This document shows, piece by piece, positions 1-11,341 of a stretch of DNA of 64,000 bases (positions within the stretch are counted from its first letter, which is position 1; each line of letters begins with the position of its first letter). Where the stretch lies: contig JAEHOE010000016.1 in NCBI GenBank assembly GCA_016858145.1, positions 992,001-1,056,000 of the forward strand. Direction: 5' to 3'. A program made the position numbers and the translations under genes. The stretch comes from Edaphochlamys debaryana (lineage: Eukaryota; Chlorophyta; Chlorophyceae; Chlamydomonadales). A model generated the notes under the pieces. That model had not been told where the DNA came from, searched no databases, and worked only from the letters and a program-made list of their open reading frames with translations.

Positions 1-897
1 ACATATGTCAGTGCAGGATGATGAGACATGACAGGCATACCGTAGAGAGGAAGGAGTGGGAGGTATGAGAAGGCTGGGAAGAGGGAGAGAGGGAGGAGGA
101 GGGGGAGTGCGAGGAGGAAGAGGGGGAGCCTAGGTGGTCGGGGGCTGAGCAAAACCTACAAAGTAAGATGGGGGATGTGGTTTGCATGGTGGCTCCTGAA
201 ACCCTCATGCATGCTTCAGTGATGTGGGGGATACGTGGAGTCAGTGCTGTCGTGAAACGGGTGCATTCAGCAGTCCTTGGTGGCAGGTTGCAATGAGGGA
301 ACTTCCTTCAACTTCCGGCAGCACGGCAGCTGCTCGCACCCTGACGAAACCCGGTCTGGCTGTGCAGAGACGCGACCCCAAAACGTATTGATGCGAGGCC
401 TGATGCGAACGATAAGAGAACAATAGAAAAGATACGCCCTGGGGTCTTGGCGTCCATCCAGCCTGGACCGTCTGTTCACGGTCCATTCCGTAATGGTACC
501 GGACCAATGTTGCCCCGGTGGTGAAGCAACCTACGCTAATGCCACGATGCAGGCATAACTAATATACGGTAAGAATATGAAGAGCGTGCATGTATGTACC
601 ATTTCCATTATCTGAATCACGGGATCCTGTATGTGCGTGTCGACCACCACATCTTCAAGCGCAGCATGTTGGCACGTGCCACCTAAGATGAACTTGACAG
701 TGCAGCTGTCCAAGTCCTGTGTATCTACCTAAGCCACCACCCAACCACTGTCTTACATCAAGACTACACCTAAGAACAGCAATGTGAGGGCCGCTGCTGT
801 GTATGACGTATTGATCTGAGGGGGTAGAGGGGAAAGGGCCGAGCAAGCCCCTTCCCCCCGCACCACCGTCTACCACATTCACGGCAGATCCTAAACC
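1..897. other. Gene-free left flank, probably 3' UTR of the ABCG gene
   Basis: No reading frame here resembles a known family. The stretch next to 897 lies directly downstream of the stop codon of the minus-strand ABCG gene and should contain its 3' UTR. Read on the minus strand, a TGTAA pentamer (the poly(A) signal of many chlorophytes) lies near 753-757, about 145 bases past the stop. Positions 60-130 are purine-rich. I see nothing else. Confidence 0.4.
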
Positions 898-3800
898 CTA
901 GATCCTGCCCGTCCAATATGAAACGTGGAAAGTTGCGAGCTTAATCAGCTCCATGGCAGCGCACTGCGCCGCCAGCACACCAATGTTGCCTGAGTACGAC
1001 AGCCCTGTCACCAGCTGCCGCGGGAAGACCTGCATGCCAGGCACCACCTGTCCCGTCTGCGGGCTAACAAAGCTGGTCTTGGAGAACTCCGTCTCCATGA
1101 GGGCCGAGTACGCGTAGGTGAAGTAACTGGTCTTGTGAATCCACTCAAAGTAGACAGGGACCTGGCGGGCGGGGGAGGGAGGGGGCGCAAGGTGGGCAGG
1201 GGCTTATGATAGGAGGCACAGCAGGCACCCCAGCCTCGCTCGTCACTCACCGTAGTCGTGAGGAAGCCCCCGAAAGCCACGCAGAACATGAGGCACAACA
1301 TGGCGCTCAGCAAACCCGCCGTGATGGTGCGGGTCAGTGCGGCAAAGCAGGCTCCGATGCCCTCGGAGATCATCTGAAACATTATCATGACGCCGAAGAA
1401 AGTAAAGAAGCTCGAGGCCGAGGCCTGCGGGTGGTACGCAGCGCGGGGGTGATGAGGACGAGGCGTGTGGTGTCCGGCCCGTCCAGCCCCCGCCCTTCTG
1501 CTCCCACGCAAGCTGTATGCACCAATTGCACAATTTAGCCACCACTGCCTGGCAGCCCTCTCCTCCAATAACAAGCCGTACCCCTTTGTACGAGCTTAGT
1601 GCCGTACTCACCACGAAGCCCGCCATGAAGTACAGGATGGTGAGGAAGATGCTGACCTGCGCCAGCGCGAACGGCAGCAGCACCGAGTACCGCGCCAGGT
1701 AGTAGGCGGTGACGGAGTAGAGCCGGTCGTCCAGCTCGCGCTTGAGCAGCACGCGCTCCTCGTGCCAGGTGGCGACTGGGAGGGGATGGGGTGGGGGCGA
1801 GCGAGAGGCAAGCGTGAAAGATTGAGAGAGCCGACTGGACCTAAGGGGCCGGCAAGTGGCACGCATTACGGGGGTCTCGTGCAGGGCTTCTACCGTATCG
1901 GGCATGCGCTTGCACCCATCTAGCCAGCGCACCTGCCGTGTTGGGAGGCACGTTGCCGAGGGTACAAAGCATGACGAAGACGCAGGTGGAACGGGCGTAG
2001 TCCCCGACTCCCAGATCGGAGCTGAACCTGCGTGGATGTAAGGAGCGGACGGGTGCGTCGTGAGGGTACGGGGTGGACACAGTGACCGGTGCAATGGATG
2101 ACCGCCCACGCCGACAACTCCGCTAGCTGCACAGCCCCCCTCAGCTCCCCGGTGTGTTCCACGTGGGTCCGCTGCCGTACACCGCGTTCTCCTCTGCCCC
2201 ACCTCGCGTATACCAGGCCCACGAATACGGCGAAGCACACGTACTGCGCCAGCTCCCGTGTCAGGTACAGCGGGTCCCGGAACCACGTGCGCCTGTGGGA
2301 GGCAGGGGAGGATGCACGTTGAGTGCGCGTGTACAGGCATGCAGGGTGCTGCGCGTCCATCCTTGACATGTCATGCACTAATGGATATGCGGTGTGCCGG
2401 TAACAACGAACCCCCCTGCCTCACCAGCGGCGCTCGGACAGGACGACGACCTGTGGGACAGAGGGGAATAGCAAACCCAGGCCAGGGCGGGTGTGTGAGG
2501 CGAATTGAAGAGGTGAGCGCGTACGCGTGATGAGGGGAGGAGGAACATGTGTACAGCAGACATCAGCTGGGCTGTTGAAGCAACATCACTCTCACCTTGT
2601 ACCACAGGGGAATGCCGAGGGACGACTGCCGCTCATCAGCGTCCGAGGGGCCCTCCGCATCGCCTCCGTCCCCAAAGCAACGAAGCTCCACAGCAACCCC
2701 GCCGGTTTCCTCGTCACCGGACATGCCGCCGCTGTTGTAGCGTGTGAGCACTTCCCGTACGCAGGGTGCGCTGGCTGAGGGTTTCCCTCCTCGGCAATCG
2801 CATCCATCTTCGTCCCCTGACGGGCTCGGTAGCCCCACGCTGCTGTAGCACGAACAGCTGCCGCTGCCGCACGGCGAGGGGCGCTCGTCCTCGACCACCT
2901 TGTCCCCACGGATCTCGAGCACCACTTCGCCCGCGGCCTGCTCCCACACTGCTGCCTGCGCCGAGGCTCCTGTCCCTGCCTCAGCCTTCACATCGGCCGC
3001 CTCCTCGGTTGTGCTGGAGGGCCCCTTGGGGTCGGCCGGGCCGGATGCGAGCCCGAGCTTGGGCCGAGAGGCCGGTGGAGCAGCGTTGTCCTTGACCCAG
3101 CTGTCGCCCCACAGGCCCTCGAAGCCCGCTGCGTAGGCGGACGTGAGCTGGTCCACCGCCTCGGCGCCGCTGCGGGTCATGACCTGGAGGAAGTAGTCCG
3201 CGGGGTTCTTGAAGGAGGGGCAGCTGCGGGCGGGGGGGAGGACGGGAGTGGGGGAGGAGGACAGGCTGTCAGGGCTAACGCACAAGGCAGGCAGGGACAG
3301 GAGGAGCGCGGTTGCAAGTATGACGAGGACGAGAGTGAGGGCCCGATAGGGAGCTTACCTGAAGCCTGCTCGGGCGAAAAAGCCCACAGCGCCCGCCCAG
3401 GGCCCGCCGTACACCTGAAGTGAGACCACGGAGCAGGGCACAGGCAGGGGTCAAGGAGTGGGGGGCCTGGCCGCCAGGACCCGCGCAAATAGCAGGAGCT
3501 TCTCTTGGCGCGTGACGCGCCCACGTACAGAGCGCGCCGTCGCCCCCGGCTCACCACCCTGCCCCCCGCCAGGAGCATTAGGTCGTCGAAGACCTCCGTG
3601 ATGTCCGAGTTGGGCTGGTGGAGCGTGCAGATCTGCGAGGGACATGTATGGGGAGCGGGCCATGGCTGGGCTCGCTCTTCAGGCACTGAGCAATAAAGCC
3701 ATCAGGTTGAGGGCCCCCCACACACACGAGGCGAGGGCACTCACCACTGTGCGGCCCTTTCGCGCCAGGCGGGACAGTGCTGCCACCACCCCCATGGCCG

Positions 3801-5043
3801 TCTCGCTGTCCAGGCCGCTGCTGGGCTCGTCCAGGAACAGCAGCCGAGGGTCCTGGGAGGGAAGGGGGGGCGCGAGGGGGGAGTTGGTTAGGAAGGTCAG
3901 GTGAGTGGCCTGCCCCTGCAGGCCCACCCAGGTCCGCCACAGGCCCACCGGAGGGCCCCGCAGCGCGCTGCCGTACGCACCTTGACCAGCTCTGCGGCCA
4001 CGCTGGTTCGGCGCCGCTCGCCCCCGCTGACGCCCTTGAGGCCCCTCAGCTCGTCACCGATCAGTGTGTCCGCACAGGCGAGCAGATCCTGCATTGGGCA
4101 AGGGGCACGTAAGGCGAATGAGAGGCGTGAGAGTGTGGGGAGGGGCAAGGCCCCTGGGTGGCGCTGGGTGCCATGTCACATGAGGTATGAGGTTGGGCAG
4201 GAGCCCGATGCATGTCGCCTGTATTCTAGTGCCTCTCACCAGGTCCCGAAGCGCCTCCTCCACGAGTTTCCGCTTGGTCTCCAGGGGTATCGCATAGGGG
4301 AGGCGCAGCTGAGCAGAGGCGAGCACCACCTCTCGGACCTGCGGGCGCGGCAAGGGCGGCCAGCAGGGGAGGCGAACGGCAGGAGGTGGCGGGGTTGCGG
4401 CAAGCAAGGGCGTCAGCCACGTCGGGCAAGAAATTGACCACTCGCGGCCCAGCCCCCAAACGCGAGCCCAAAGTCTCGGTCCCCTCCGGGTCCCCTTCCC
4501 CTGCTCCTGCTCACCGTGGCGCTAGGCAACAGGACGTCCTGTTGCTGCACGTACGCCGACAGCTCACGGACGGCGCCAGCGCTGCAAGGCGCACCGTTTA
4601 GCAGCACGCGCCCCTCCACCTTGGCGCCTCGCGTCTTGCTACTTATGCAAGCCAGGGCGTCAAGCTGGAGCGGGCGGGGCGGGGTGGTGCGCGGATGTTA
4701 GCACTCCATCGGCGGATGCCAAGCGCCCGCGTCCATTTCGGCTGCGCGGCGTGACGGTCAGCTGAGCACACTTGGGAACCGTTGCCTCGCTTCGTAGTGT
4801 CTTCGGCGGCACCTAGAGCGCGAGCGACATGCTCACCATGGTGGACTTTCCTGCCCCTGAAGGGCCAAGCACGGCGAGTAGCCGCCCAGGGCTCGCGACT
4901 CCTGAAGCATCACTCAAGAGGCTCCTCGGCTGGCCGGTCGCACGGTCCGTGGTTGAGACGCAGAGCCCCGACCATTGCAGGTGAACGCCGTTACACGTCG
5001 CTTGTTGCATCATTGCTTCGCGAGGACTTGCTGAGCAATCCAT
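898..5043 (-). CDS. ABCG-subfamily (WBC) half-size ABC transporter
   Basis: ATP-driven membrane exporter of the ABCG half-transporter type, with the nucleotide-binding domain before the membrane domain; it should work as a dimer, substrate unknown. Fourteen exons join in frame to 748 residues: 4837-5043, 4515-4664, 4240-4338, 3981-4088, 3745-3852, 3555-3632, 3359-3414, 2596-3223, 2425-2450, 2203-2292, 1933-2027, 1612-1775, 1251-1424, 898-1161. Visible motifs are Walker [10 protein letters not shown] (residues 60-68), Q-loop YVQQQD, signature VSGGERRR, Walker [13 protein letters not shown] and switch TLHQPN. Hydrophobic segments follow from exon 10 on ([52 protein letters not shown]), and a late exon carries the ALMETEF region typical of ABCG. 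The 628-base exon 8 encodes an unusually long Ser/Gly/Glu-rich linker. The start is the ATG at 5043. It is head-to-head with the gene at 5434. Confidence 0.93.
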
Positions 5044-5433
5044 TGTGAGCTGGGAACACTGGACATACTGTGGTTATGTCTGGAGTTTCATATCCTGGCT
5101 GGGTGCTGGAGGCCCAGGGCCCAAAGGTGGGCCCCCGCGGGCGAGCGGGCCCAGCGGGCCCTCTCTCGTCCTAGCTCCTGGCTCGCGAGCTTCCCTCCAA
5201 GTTTGGCTGAGGCCTGCGCCCGTTTCTCAGCTCCGTATAAGTTTATATGCATCATCTAGACTTCCATAAGTTCTACTGTTCTACTTCTGCATACATCCGA
5301 CACCTTGCAAGCTCGTGCGTGCCCGACGTGCCCGAGTACGTGCATCGCTCCGTGCGCTTCCCTGCCAGCCCCCACCACCTTCACGATCCCCACCCACCCC
5401 CGGGTCCTAAGCGCTTGCAATATCCTGTGCGCC
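5044..5433. promoter_or_regulatory. Shared divergent promoter region (ABCG / DUF220-like)
   Basis: These 390 bases separate two start codons pointing away from each other, so both promoters and 5' UTRs must fit here or overlap. A TATA-like AT-rich patch (gtataagtttatatgc, 5235-5250) stands out in otherwise GC-rich DNA and suits a plus-strand start near 5265. No separate TATA box for the minus gene was recognised. Confidence 0.45.
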
Positions 5434-7538
5434 ATGGTCGCCAAAGACTCTGGTGACGGCTGGACCGTCCGCGTGAGCAATCGCAAAGGGCACCTCCTGC
5501 GCATCGAGGCCACCTTCCAGTGCGACCTGGACGCAATGAGCCTCTTGACCCTCAGCATGCATCCTGGTGAGCTCGGGATAGCTGCTAGCTAAAAGTATAG
5601 TCCCATCCCTGCCATCGAACCTTCTGCTGCTCCATCCCCATGCGTGCAGGCGTTCGCACGGTGGTAAAGTCTCGCGAGGTTCACAAGGGCTGCGTGGTGC
5701 TGGTAGCGGAGCCACTTTACAAAGAGGTTATGGTAAGCATTGCGGGCGACTCAATTAGGGCGATGTAAAGCGCGTGCCCTGTGCGTGCGCGGCGCACCTC
5801 TCGCCCCGCCGTCCGCCGCGGCTCTCACCGCGTCAACTCGCCACAAAGCACGCTCGGTCTTCTTCTCCCTGTCGATCCATGCCCCCAAACAACCCCCCTT
5901 CTGCACCTTTGCAGCTGACGCAACACACGGAATCCGACGGCGTCCTGCGCAAGAAACACGAGCAAGCCCTCCTGCACATGACAGAGGACCGGCGCAACCC
6001 CAACGCGATGACCGTGACCTTCAAGGCCCTCGAGAGTGTGAGCCCCTGCTCGCGTTGCAGCAAAGCATATTAGGCAAGGGGGCACGCGTAGCACAGCCAC
6101 GAGTGCTATGAGGTACTTCCACGGGCAGCTGTGCCCCTTCCGCCCCGTGCCATGCCGACAGCGCCATACCTATGCCCATATCTCAACTCCCTCCGCTTCT
6201 CATGTGATTGCGTTCCGCAGACATCCTTCAAGAAGTACACAGGGACCACGGTCTACCACCCTGTCACCGACCCCGCCACGGGCTGCGTGGTGGGCAGCCG
6301 GGTCGAGTCAACGCAAGACGTGCTGCCCAAGGGTGGGTGCCCAGGGGGCCTGGCGCAAGGGATACAAAGAGGACGGCGGGCAACTGTCAATAGGGGCGGG
6401 TGGCATCCATATGTAGGGCAGATGGCGCACCAGCAGCCAGGAGGCTGCCGTACTTTGCATCGATGCCTGGCGTGCTGCACGTGCGTATCGTACCTCACTT
6501 CGTGTGTGCCCCTGCGTGCTCCGCTCGTGCTGCCACCGCCCCGTCCAGGCCTACCGCAGTGGCTAACGAGAATGCCGCTGCTGGGCAACATGCTCAGAGG
6601 TGCGTTGAGCGTGTGCCTAGTGCTAGCAATTGCAAGGATAGATGCGTGTGAGGCGTGCCTGCCATAACAAGCTTGAGCCGTGGCTCAGAACGTGTGTTGG
6701 TGAATGAACTAACACCGCATGTCCTGCTGGGTGCTTTGTGCAGAGGCAGGCCTGAAGCACGTGCGGACCCTGCTCCTGGAGCTCAAGGCAGCGGTTGACA
6801 AGGTAAGGGAGAGCAGCGCAGTGGGCATGGACTTGACATGTGGAGCCCGGAGCAGGGACTTCGCATCCGTCCGGGCTCTTGCCAGCATATTTGACACGCC
6901 TGCCCGCCCTATAGCGCATTAGCGCTCTTGATGGTTGCCCCCGCCACGCCATCCCATCCATGCATGCTGCTCTTTCCAACCTATCTAGCTGCGCTCCCAC
7001 CTCCGCCGCCGTACACTCCATACTCCCGTTACTCATACATTGTCCTCCTTCCATGGACCGCAACCCCCGCGCCCGGCAGGTCGTCGCCCACGCCGCTGCC
7101 ACGGGCGTGTCCCACGCGGAGGCTGTGGAGGCGGTGTGCGACCCCACGGGCGAGTGGGCGGCCAAGCAGGCGGAGGAGCTGCGGCAGGCGGCAGCGCAGC
7201 GGCAGCAGGGGCTGCGGAGCTTCGCATTCGACGACGCATGGGAGGAGGAGGAGGAGGAGGAGGAGGAGGACGCCATGCTTGAGGAGGGGGATGAGGAGGG
7301 GGACGGGCGGGAGGGGGAGGAGGAGGGGGAGGAGGGCGAGGGGGGTGAGGACGGGCAGGCGGGCGAGGGGCAGGATGGTTCGATGGGAGGCGCGGGGTCA
7401 ATGGGCGCACGAGGCAGCCGGGAGGGGGAGATGTGCGGCGGAGGCTGCAGCCGGAAGGCTGTGGCGTGGCGTGGCGAGGAGCGCCGGGCCTACACAGGCA
7501 GCGATGACGTGGAGTCTGGCGCCTCGGATCAGTCGTAA
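5434..7538 (+). CDS. SRPBCC/DUF220-like protein with polyglutamate tail
   Basis: Seven exons join in frame to 339 residues: 5434-5566, 5650-5732, 5915-6037, 6221-6332, 6549-6599, 6744-6802, 7080-7538. Residues 1 to about 200 have the layout of plant DUF220 proteins (START/SRPBCC-type fold): an N-terminal beta-strand segment (HLLRIEATFQCD), a central part ending GCVVGSRVESTQDVLP, the motif GLPQWLTRMPLLGNML and a long C-terminal helix (LKHVRTLLLELKAAVDK). Family members are thought to bind hydrophobic ligands or lipids, but no function is established and the match is from memory of the pattern. The last exon adds about 110 residues that turn into a Glu/Asp/Gly-rich tail from a GAG microsatellite (about 7240-7350). 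There is no obvious signal peptide. It shares its upstream region with the ABCG gene. Gene structure is firm; the family call is tentative. Confidence 0.68.
7240..7350 (+). repeat. GAG/GGA microsatellite encoding polyglutamate
   Basis: Imperfect GAG/GGG repeats lie inside the last exon of the SRPBCC/DUF220-like gene and give runs of Glu with some Asp and Gly. The reading frame stays open through the repeat, so length changes in multiples of three would be tolerated. Confidence 0.85.
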
Positions 7539-8265
7539 AGCCAGTGGGGCGTGCGGCTTCTTGATTACGTGGTCCAGTAGTGGACCAGAAGTCCCGAGTG
7601 ATGACACCAGCAGCAGGGCGAGCGTGGGGACGGGGGGGAGAGTACATATACGTGTGAGGCTACCCCGTGCGGCATGTGGTGTCAAGGGACTGTCGTTGAT
7701 GCTTTCCAGTCTTTTGCATTATTCGACGGACATACATCGGGCTGTACCGGTACATACAGACATGACCTGAAGTAGCAAGTGTTGTGGGGGCAGGGGAGAG
7801 CTTTTTGTCCCCCTGGGGCGGCATCTGTTGGTGCGCCTGGTGCGGGTGTGGTCTGTGGTGGCCGTCCCCTCACATTCGTTCATGTCTTCATAACCCCCCG
7901 CACTCCCCCTCCCTGGCAGGAGTCAACTCTGAAAGCGAATCCCGAGTGTGTGGCTGTGTGCGCAGGTTATGAGTGATTCATCTGACTTGATCATTCTTTC
8001 TTCCTCATCTTTGTAAGGGCCCTCTGAACTTGGTTCTTTGTAAGCCGGAGCTGAGTACGGCGGTGTATGTGACCGGGTTGCGGGCGGACATGTTGGGGCC
8101 CGGTGGGACCAATGTAACTCACTCCCTTTTCGGGGGCTATGCGATGTGACCTGGACTCGAATACCGCAGTGCATGCATGAACGGGGCTTGCATGTTTGCC
8201 CCCGCCCCCCGCCGCTCCGCACATCATCTGCGCCTGCGTCTCGTGTGCCCCCAGCCCCGACTGGT
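7539..8265. other. 3' flank of the DUF220-like gene
   Basis: No coding signal is seen. TGTAA pentamers at about 8012-8016 and 8039-8043 could be poly(A) signals for the plus-strand gene, which would give a 3' UTR of roughly 500 bases. This is inferred from motif and distance only. Confidence 0.35.
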
Positions 8266-8388
8266 CCCGGGGGGTCGGGGCCGTGCCGTCCAAGTTAGGG
8301 GGCGGCGTGCTGGCTTGCAGGAGGCAAGCCCGTGAGGTTGGCTGCCCAAGCCCCCGCGTTCAGCTGTCTTGCACCCCTCTGGGGGCCC
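8266..8388 (+). repeat. Inverted-repeat arm A (matches 9840-9950 in reverse)
   Basis: The stretch around 8290-8345 is nearly the reverse complement of 9884-9938 (the core 'ggcggcgtgctggcttgca' is exact), and weaker similarity runs to both ends (the block 'gcgttcagctg' is shared). Arm B lies just past the stop codon of the retroelement-like frame at 9971, so arm A looks like the 3' tail of another copy in the opposite orientation. Confidence 0.75.
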
Positions 8389-8595
8389 TTGGCGCCCGTG
8401 TGCTTGACGAACAGCGAACCGCACGCACACCTGTCGGGTCACATCTGTCGAGTCCCGCGCGAAGGCTCCGTTTGGAACAAGACACAACAGACAGTTGTGA
8501 TCTACCTGTCTTGACTGAAGCTCACAAACTTGGGGCGAGTGGAAGTCTGCAAGCCCCGGCTGGCCGGGGGCCCCCTGCGGCACTCCCCCACCCCC

Positions 8596-8720
8596 CTAGT
8601 GAAGGCCAGCCACCACCTCAACGTGTGGCACACATCTCACCGCCTCCTCCTCGGTCACGGCCCAGGGGCCCACTGCTTGGACCGTTTCAGCGTGTACGAG
8701 CACGCGTGCACGCACAACCG
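8596..8720 (-). pseudogene. Degenerate second copy of the retroelement C-terminus
   Basis: On the minus strand this encodes a short C-terminus ending VPHVEVVAGLH-stop, matching MPHVEVMDGLH-stop of the frame at 9971-10603, and preceded by AVTEEEAV against AVTEEGDV. Stop codon and reading frame are shared. Similarity fades above about 8720, so only the 3' end of a copy survives, as expected for a 5'-truncated non-LTR element. Confidence 0.6.
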
Positions 8721-9699
8721 CCCGACGCCGCGCGGCACACAACAGATGACGCACACTGTTACTGACATCAGCATCATGCTGCTCTTGCCATCACAAGCAG
8801 GAGGCCTCGTGAAGGCCCGGGGATGTGGGGAGGACGGGGAGCGGTGGAGCACACCCGGGGGGAAGGTCGCGAGCCTGGTGTTGGGGGTACGATTCTCGTA
8901 AGGCCGGGCCTGGGCCGCACGCATCCTCACGCACACATCTCGTCAGGCACGGTTACCTCTCCCCGGGCTTCCTGACGGACCCTTGAGACATGATACCGTA
9001 TCGCTGTGTATCGCTAGCCAACAAGCTCCTTAGGCGGGCCTGGGCCGCACCTGCTGCCCGCTCAGCTCCAGGCCTGGGCCTCAGCTGGGCCTCCACAGGA
9101 CTGGGCAGCTGCCCGGAGGGCCGACACCCAAATTCCTGACAAACTTGCGGAGCATTCTTATTGCGACGTCAAGACTTGCCTTTGCCCTCTTGGAGCCCGA
9201 GCGAGCGACATGGCTGGGTTCCACATCTCGACATGCTCGAACTTTGCAAGCAAGGTATGCATACCTGCAGCAGGAGCCTTCATCGCCGTATATAATGATG
9301 CTATTGAGACGAGCACAGGTTGCTGGCCTTGCAAGCTTTCTGCCTCGCCTCGCAGCTTGGACAAGCAGGGACAAGCCGACCCAAAGCCGACGGCCTACTA
9401 AGGCAGGCATTCGCTCTAGGTTTAGGAAGGGCTGAGAACAGTTGATTCAGTGACTTTGCGAAGTCTACCTCAACATTTTGGCAGACATGCGCACGCAACA
9501 CATTTCTTCACTCCCCGCCACGGCCTCGCATGCAATAAATATGCTGCCATGCAATGCCTCCACGAAGCAGTAGAACAAGGAGGAGGACAGATGGGGCCGG
9601 TTCGACGCGGCTGCATAGGCTTCCGCCCCTCCCGCCTCGGCAGGAAAAGCAAGGGCGGGTCCGCTCCGTGGGCCCGCTCCCTCACGCTCTTGGAGTCCC

Positions 9700-9838
9700 T
9701 CCCCTGAGGGTGTAACCACCGAGGAGGACTGTCCCGGCTCAACATAAACCAATCCTTTCACTAGTCCACTGCCTGCATTGGTGCGGACAAGGGTTGCTGC
9801 CCGGCAACATCAACCCCAGTCCTCGGTGGTTACAATGA
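9700..9838. repeat. Local inverted repeat
   Basis: The block tgtaaccaccgaggaggact (9710-9729) and its near reverse complement agtcctcggtggttaca (about 9817-9833) flank about 85 bases and could fold into a hairpin. It sits in the element-rich interval and may be another nested remnant. Confidence 0.5.
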
Positions 9839-9839
9839 G

Positions 9840-9950
9840 GGACCCCAGCGGGGTACACGGCAGCTGAACGCCGTGGCTTGACAGCCAACCTCACGGGCTT
9901 ACCCCCTGCAAGCCAGCACGCCGCCCCCTAGCTTGAACGGCAGGGCCCCT
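9840..9950 (-). repeat. Inverted-repeat arm B / element 3' UTR
   Basis: Reverse-complement partner of 8266-8388. It lies immediately 3' (minus strand) of the retroelement-like frame that ends at 9971, so it is best read as the 3' UTR of that element. Confidence 0.65.
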
Positions 9951-9970
9951 ACCCGGGCTCCAAAAGAGAT

Positions 9971-10603
9971 CTAGTGAAGACCATCCATCACCTCAACGTG
10001 GGGCATGTAACGCACATCTCCCTCCTCAGTCACGGCCAAAAAGGGGTGGTCCTCAGGCACCGTGTCCCAATCTGACGGGGCTGACCCCACCCCGGCAAAG
10101 CACTGAAGGCGCGCTTCAAGCTCTCCCCTCGCCAGCGCCCTTGCCTGCATGATCAGACCCTGTGCACCCCGATGCGCGTACTTGTAGCGTCGTGCTTGCT
10201 CCATGGCCCCAACGGCGGCCAAGCACACCACATCCCAAACTTGCTGCTGAATGCCCGCGGGGGCCTGCACCAACCAAACCTCATGCCTCTTGACTGCCCG
10301 ACCAATCGCATCGCTCAATCTTGTGCGCACTGCCATCGTTGCCGCACACGACCAGAAATGGTGGAGCCGGTCACCTTGGTTCATCGCCTGCCCACACGGG
10401 CACCTGGCTACCTCACTCGTGCCCAGCTGGGCTCGATGCATGCCAAACCCTGGATATCCGTCCATGGCAAGTCGCCACAGGGGCTCCTTGTTGCTTGCTT
10501 CCCACTTCAACTTCCACAAACGGGGCCAGACAGCCTTCAGCCGCGTAACTTCTACGGCTATGTGCCTGTACGGCAACCTTGCATCCACCCACTCAACGCT
10601 CAA
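9971..10603 (-). mobile_element. C-terminal fragment of a non-LTR retrotransposon-like polyprotein
   Basis: An open frame of about 210 codons with no ATG at its left-over 5' end, so it is a fragment. It carries a CPCGQ...GDRLHHFWSC pattern (C-x-C about 15 residues before HH-x3-C), like the zinc-binding region found C-terminal to reverse transcriptase in plant and algal LINE-type elements, preceded by a Trp/Leu-rich stretch (LWKLKWEASNKEPLWRLAM) common there. No reverse transcriptase or endonuclease domain is visible upstream in this window. A degenerate copy of its last part lies at 8596-8720. It could instead be a conserved orphan frame; the repeated copies favour a mobile element. Confidence 0.5.
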
Positions 10604-11341
10604 AGCCTCAAAGCGATCAGCAACTTTTCAAATGACCACTTACGATGGGGCCTTGCTTGCATAGCAAATTGAAGGCCTGGCCGACAGTGTCTTCTCCATC
10701 TCAACACCAGCATGCTTTTCATCATATGGACCACCACACCCTATTCAGTGACATTACCCGAGCGAGGACAAGCAGGCTGCTGGTGTGAAAGAGGGCACAT
10801 AACCACGTGGGCAGGCCCGGCTGTGTACTTCAGCAGTGCTCTGGCTCTCCCTACCGGTGTCTCTCTCTCTGCACCAGTAAGACTATGACACGCCCCCTTA
10901 GCCCAGCCTATACTACGCGATGGTAAACAGTTGTTCTTCATAAAGCCCTGCTCCCCTCCCCTGGTCCTTGGAAACGCACGCCGTCCATCCGCCACCGCTC
11001 CAGCTCCTCCCGGGTGCCCGACCCTCTTAGGCCAAGTGCTGGCCTCCATCCCTCTCCAGCCAGCTTGCAGACTTCCACGCCGTTCCACCGTGTTGGTCCC
11101 TCGTGAGAACGGCGGCTAGTTCCTCACTGGAGCTCCTCGCCGCGCCGCTACCACCGCCGCTGCTCCGCATTCGACCGCACCCCTCCACCTGGCCGCCTGC
11201 CCCTCCCCACCAGCCGCCGGGCTAAACCCCCTCACACCCTTCGCCTCAGGCTTCTCGCAGCAGGGTGCTCCGAAGGCACGCAGCAGTCTCCTCGAACCCC
11301 ATGGTCGAAGCGCCACCACGGCGCGGCGTGGGTCAGATAGG
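10604..11341. other. Unassigned stretch before the TmcB-like gene's 3' end
   Basis: No frame resembling a known protein is seen. It should contain the 3' UTR of the minus-strand TmcB-like gene, whose stop is at 11342, and possibly more eroded element sequence on its left. Confidence 0.3.

Noticed and set aside
890..900. Telomere-like ctaaaccctag
   Set aside because: A single short match overlapping the ABCG stop codon; no tandem array.
6928..7770. Long Arg-rich plus-strand frame through the GAG repeat
   Set aside because: It is the out-of-frame shadow of the polyglutamate exon of the DUF220-like gene.
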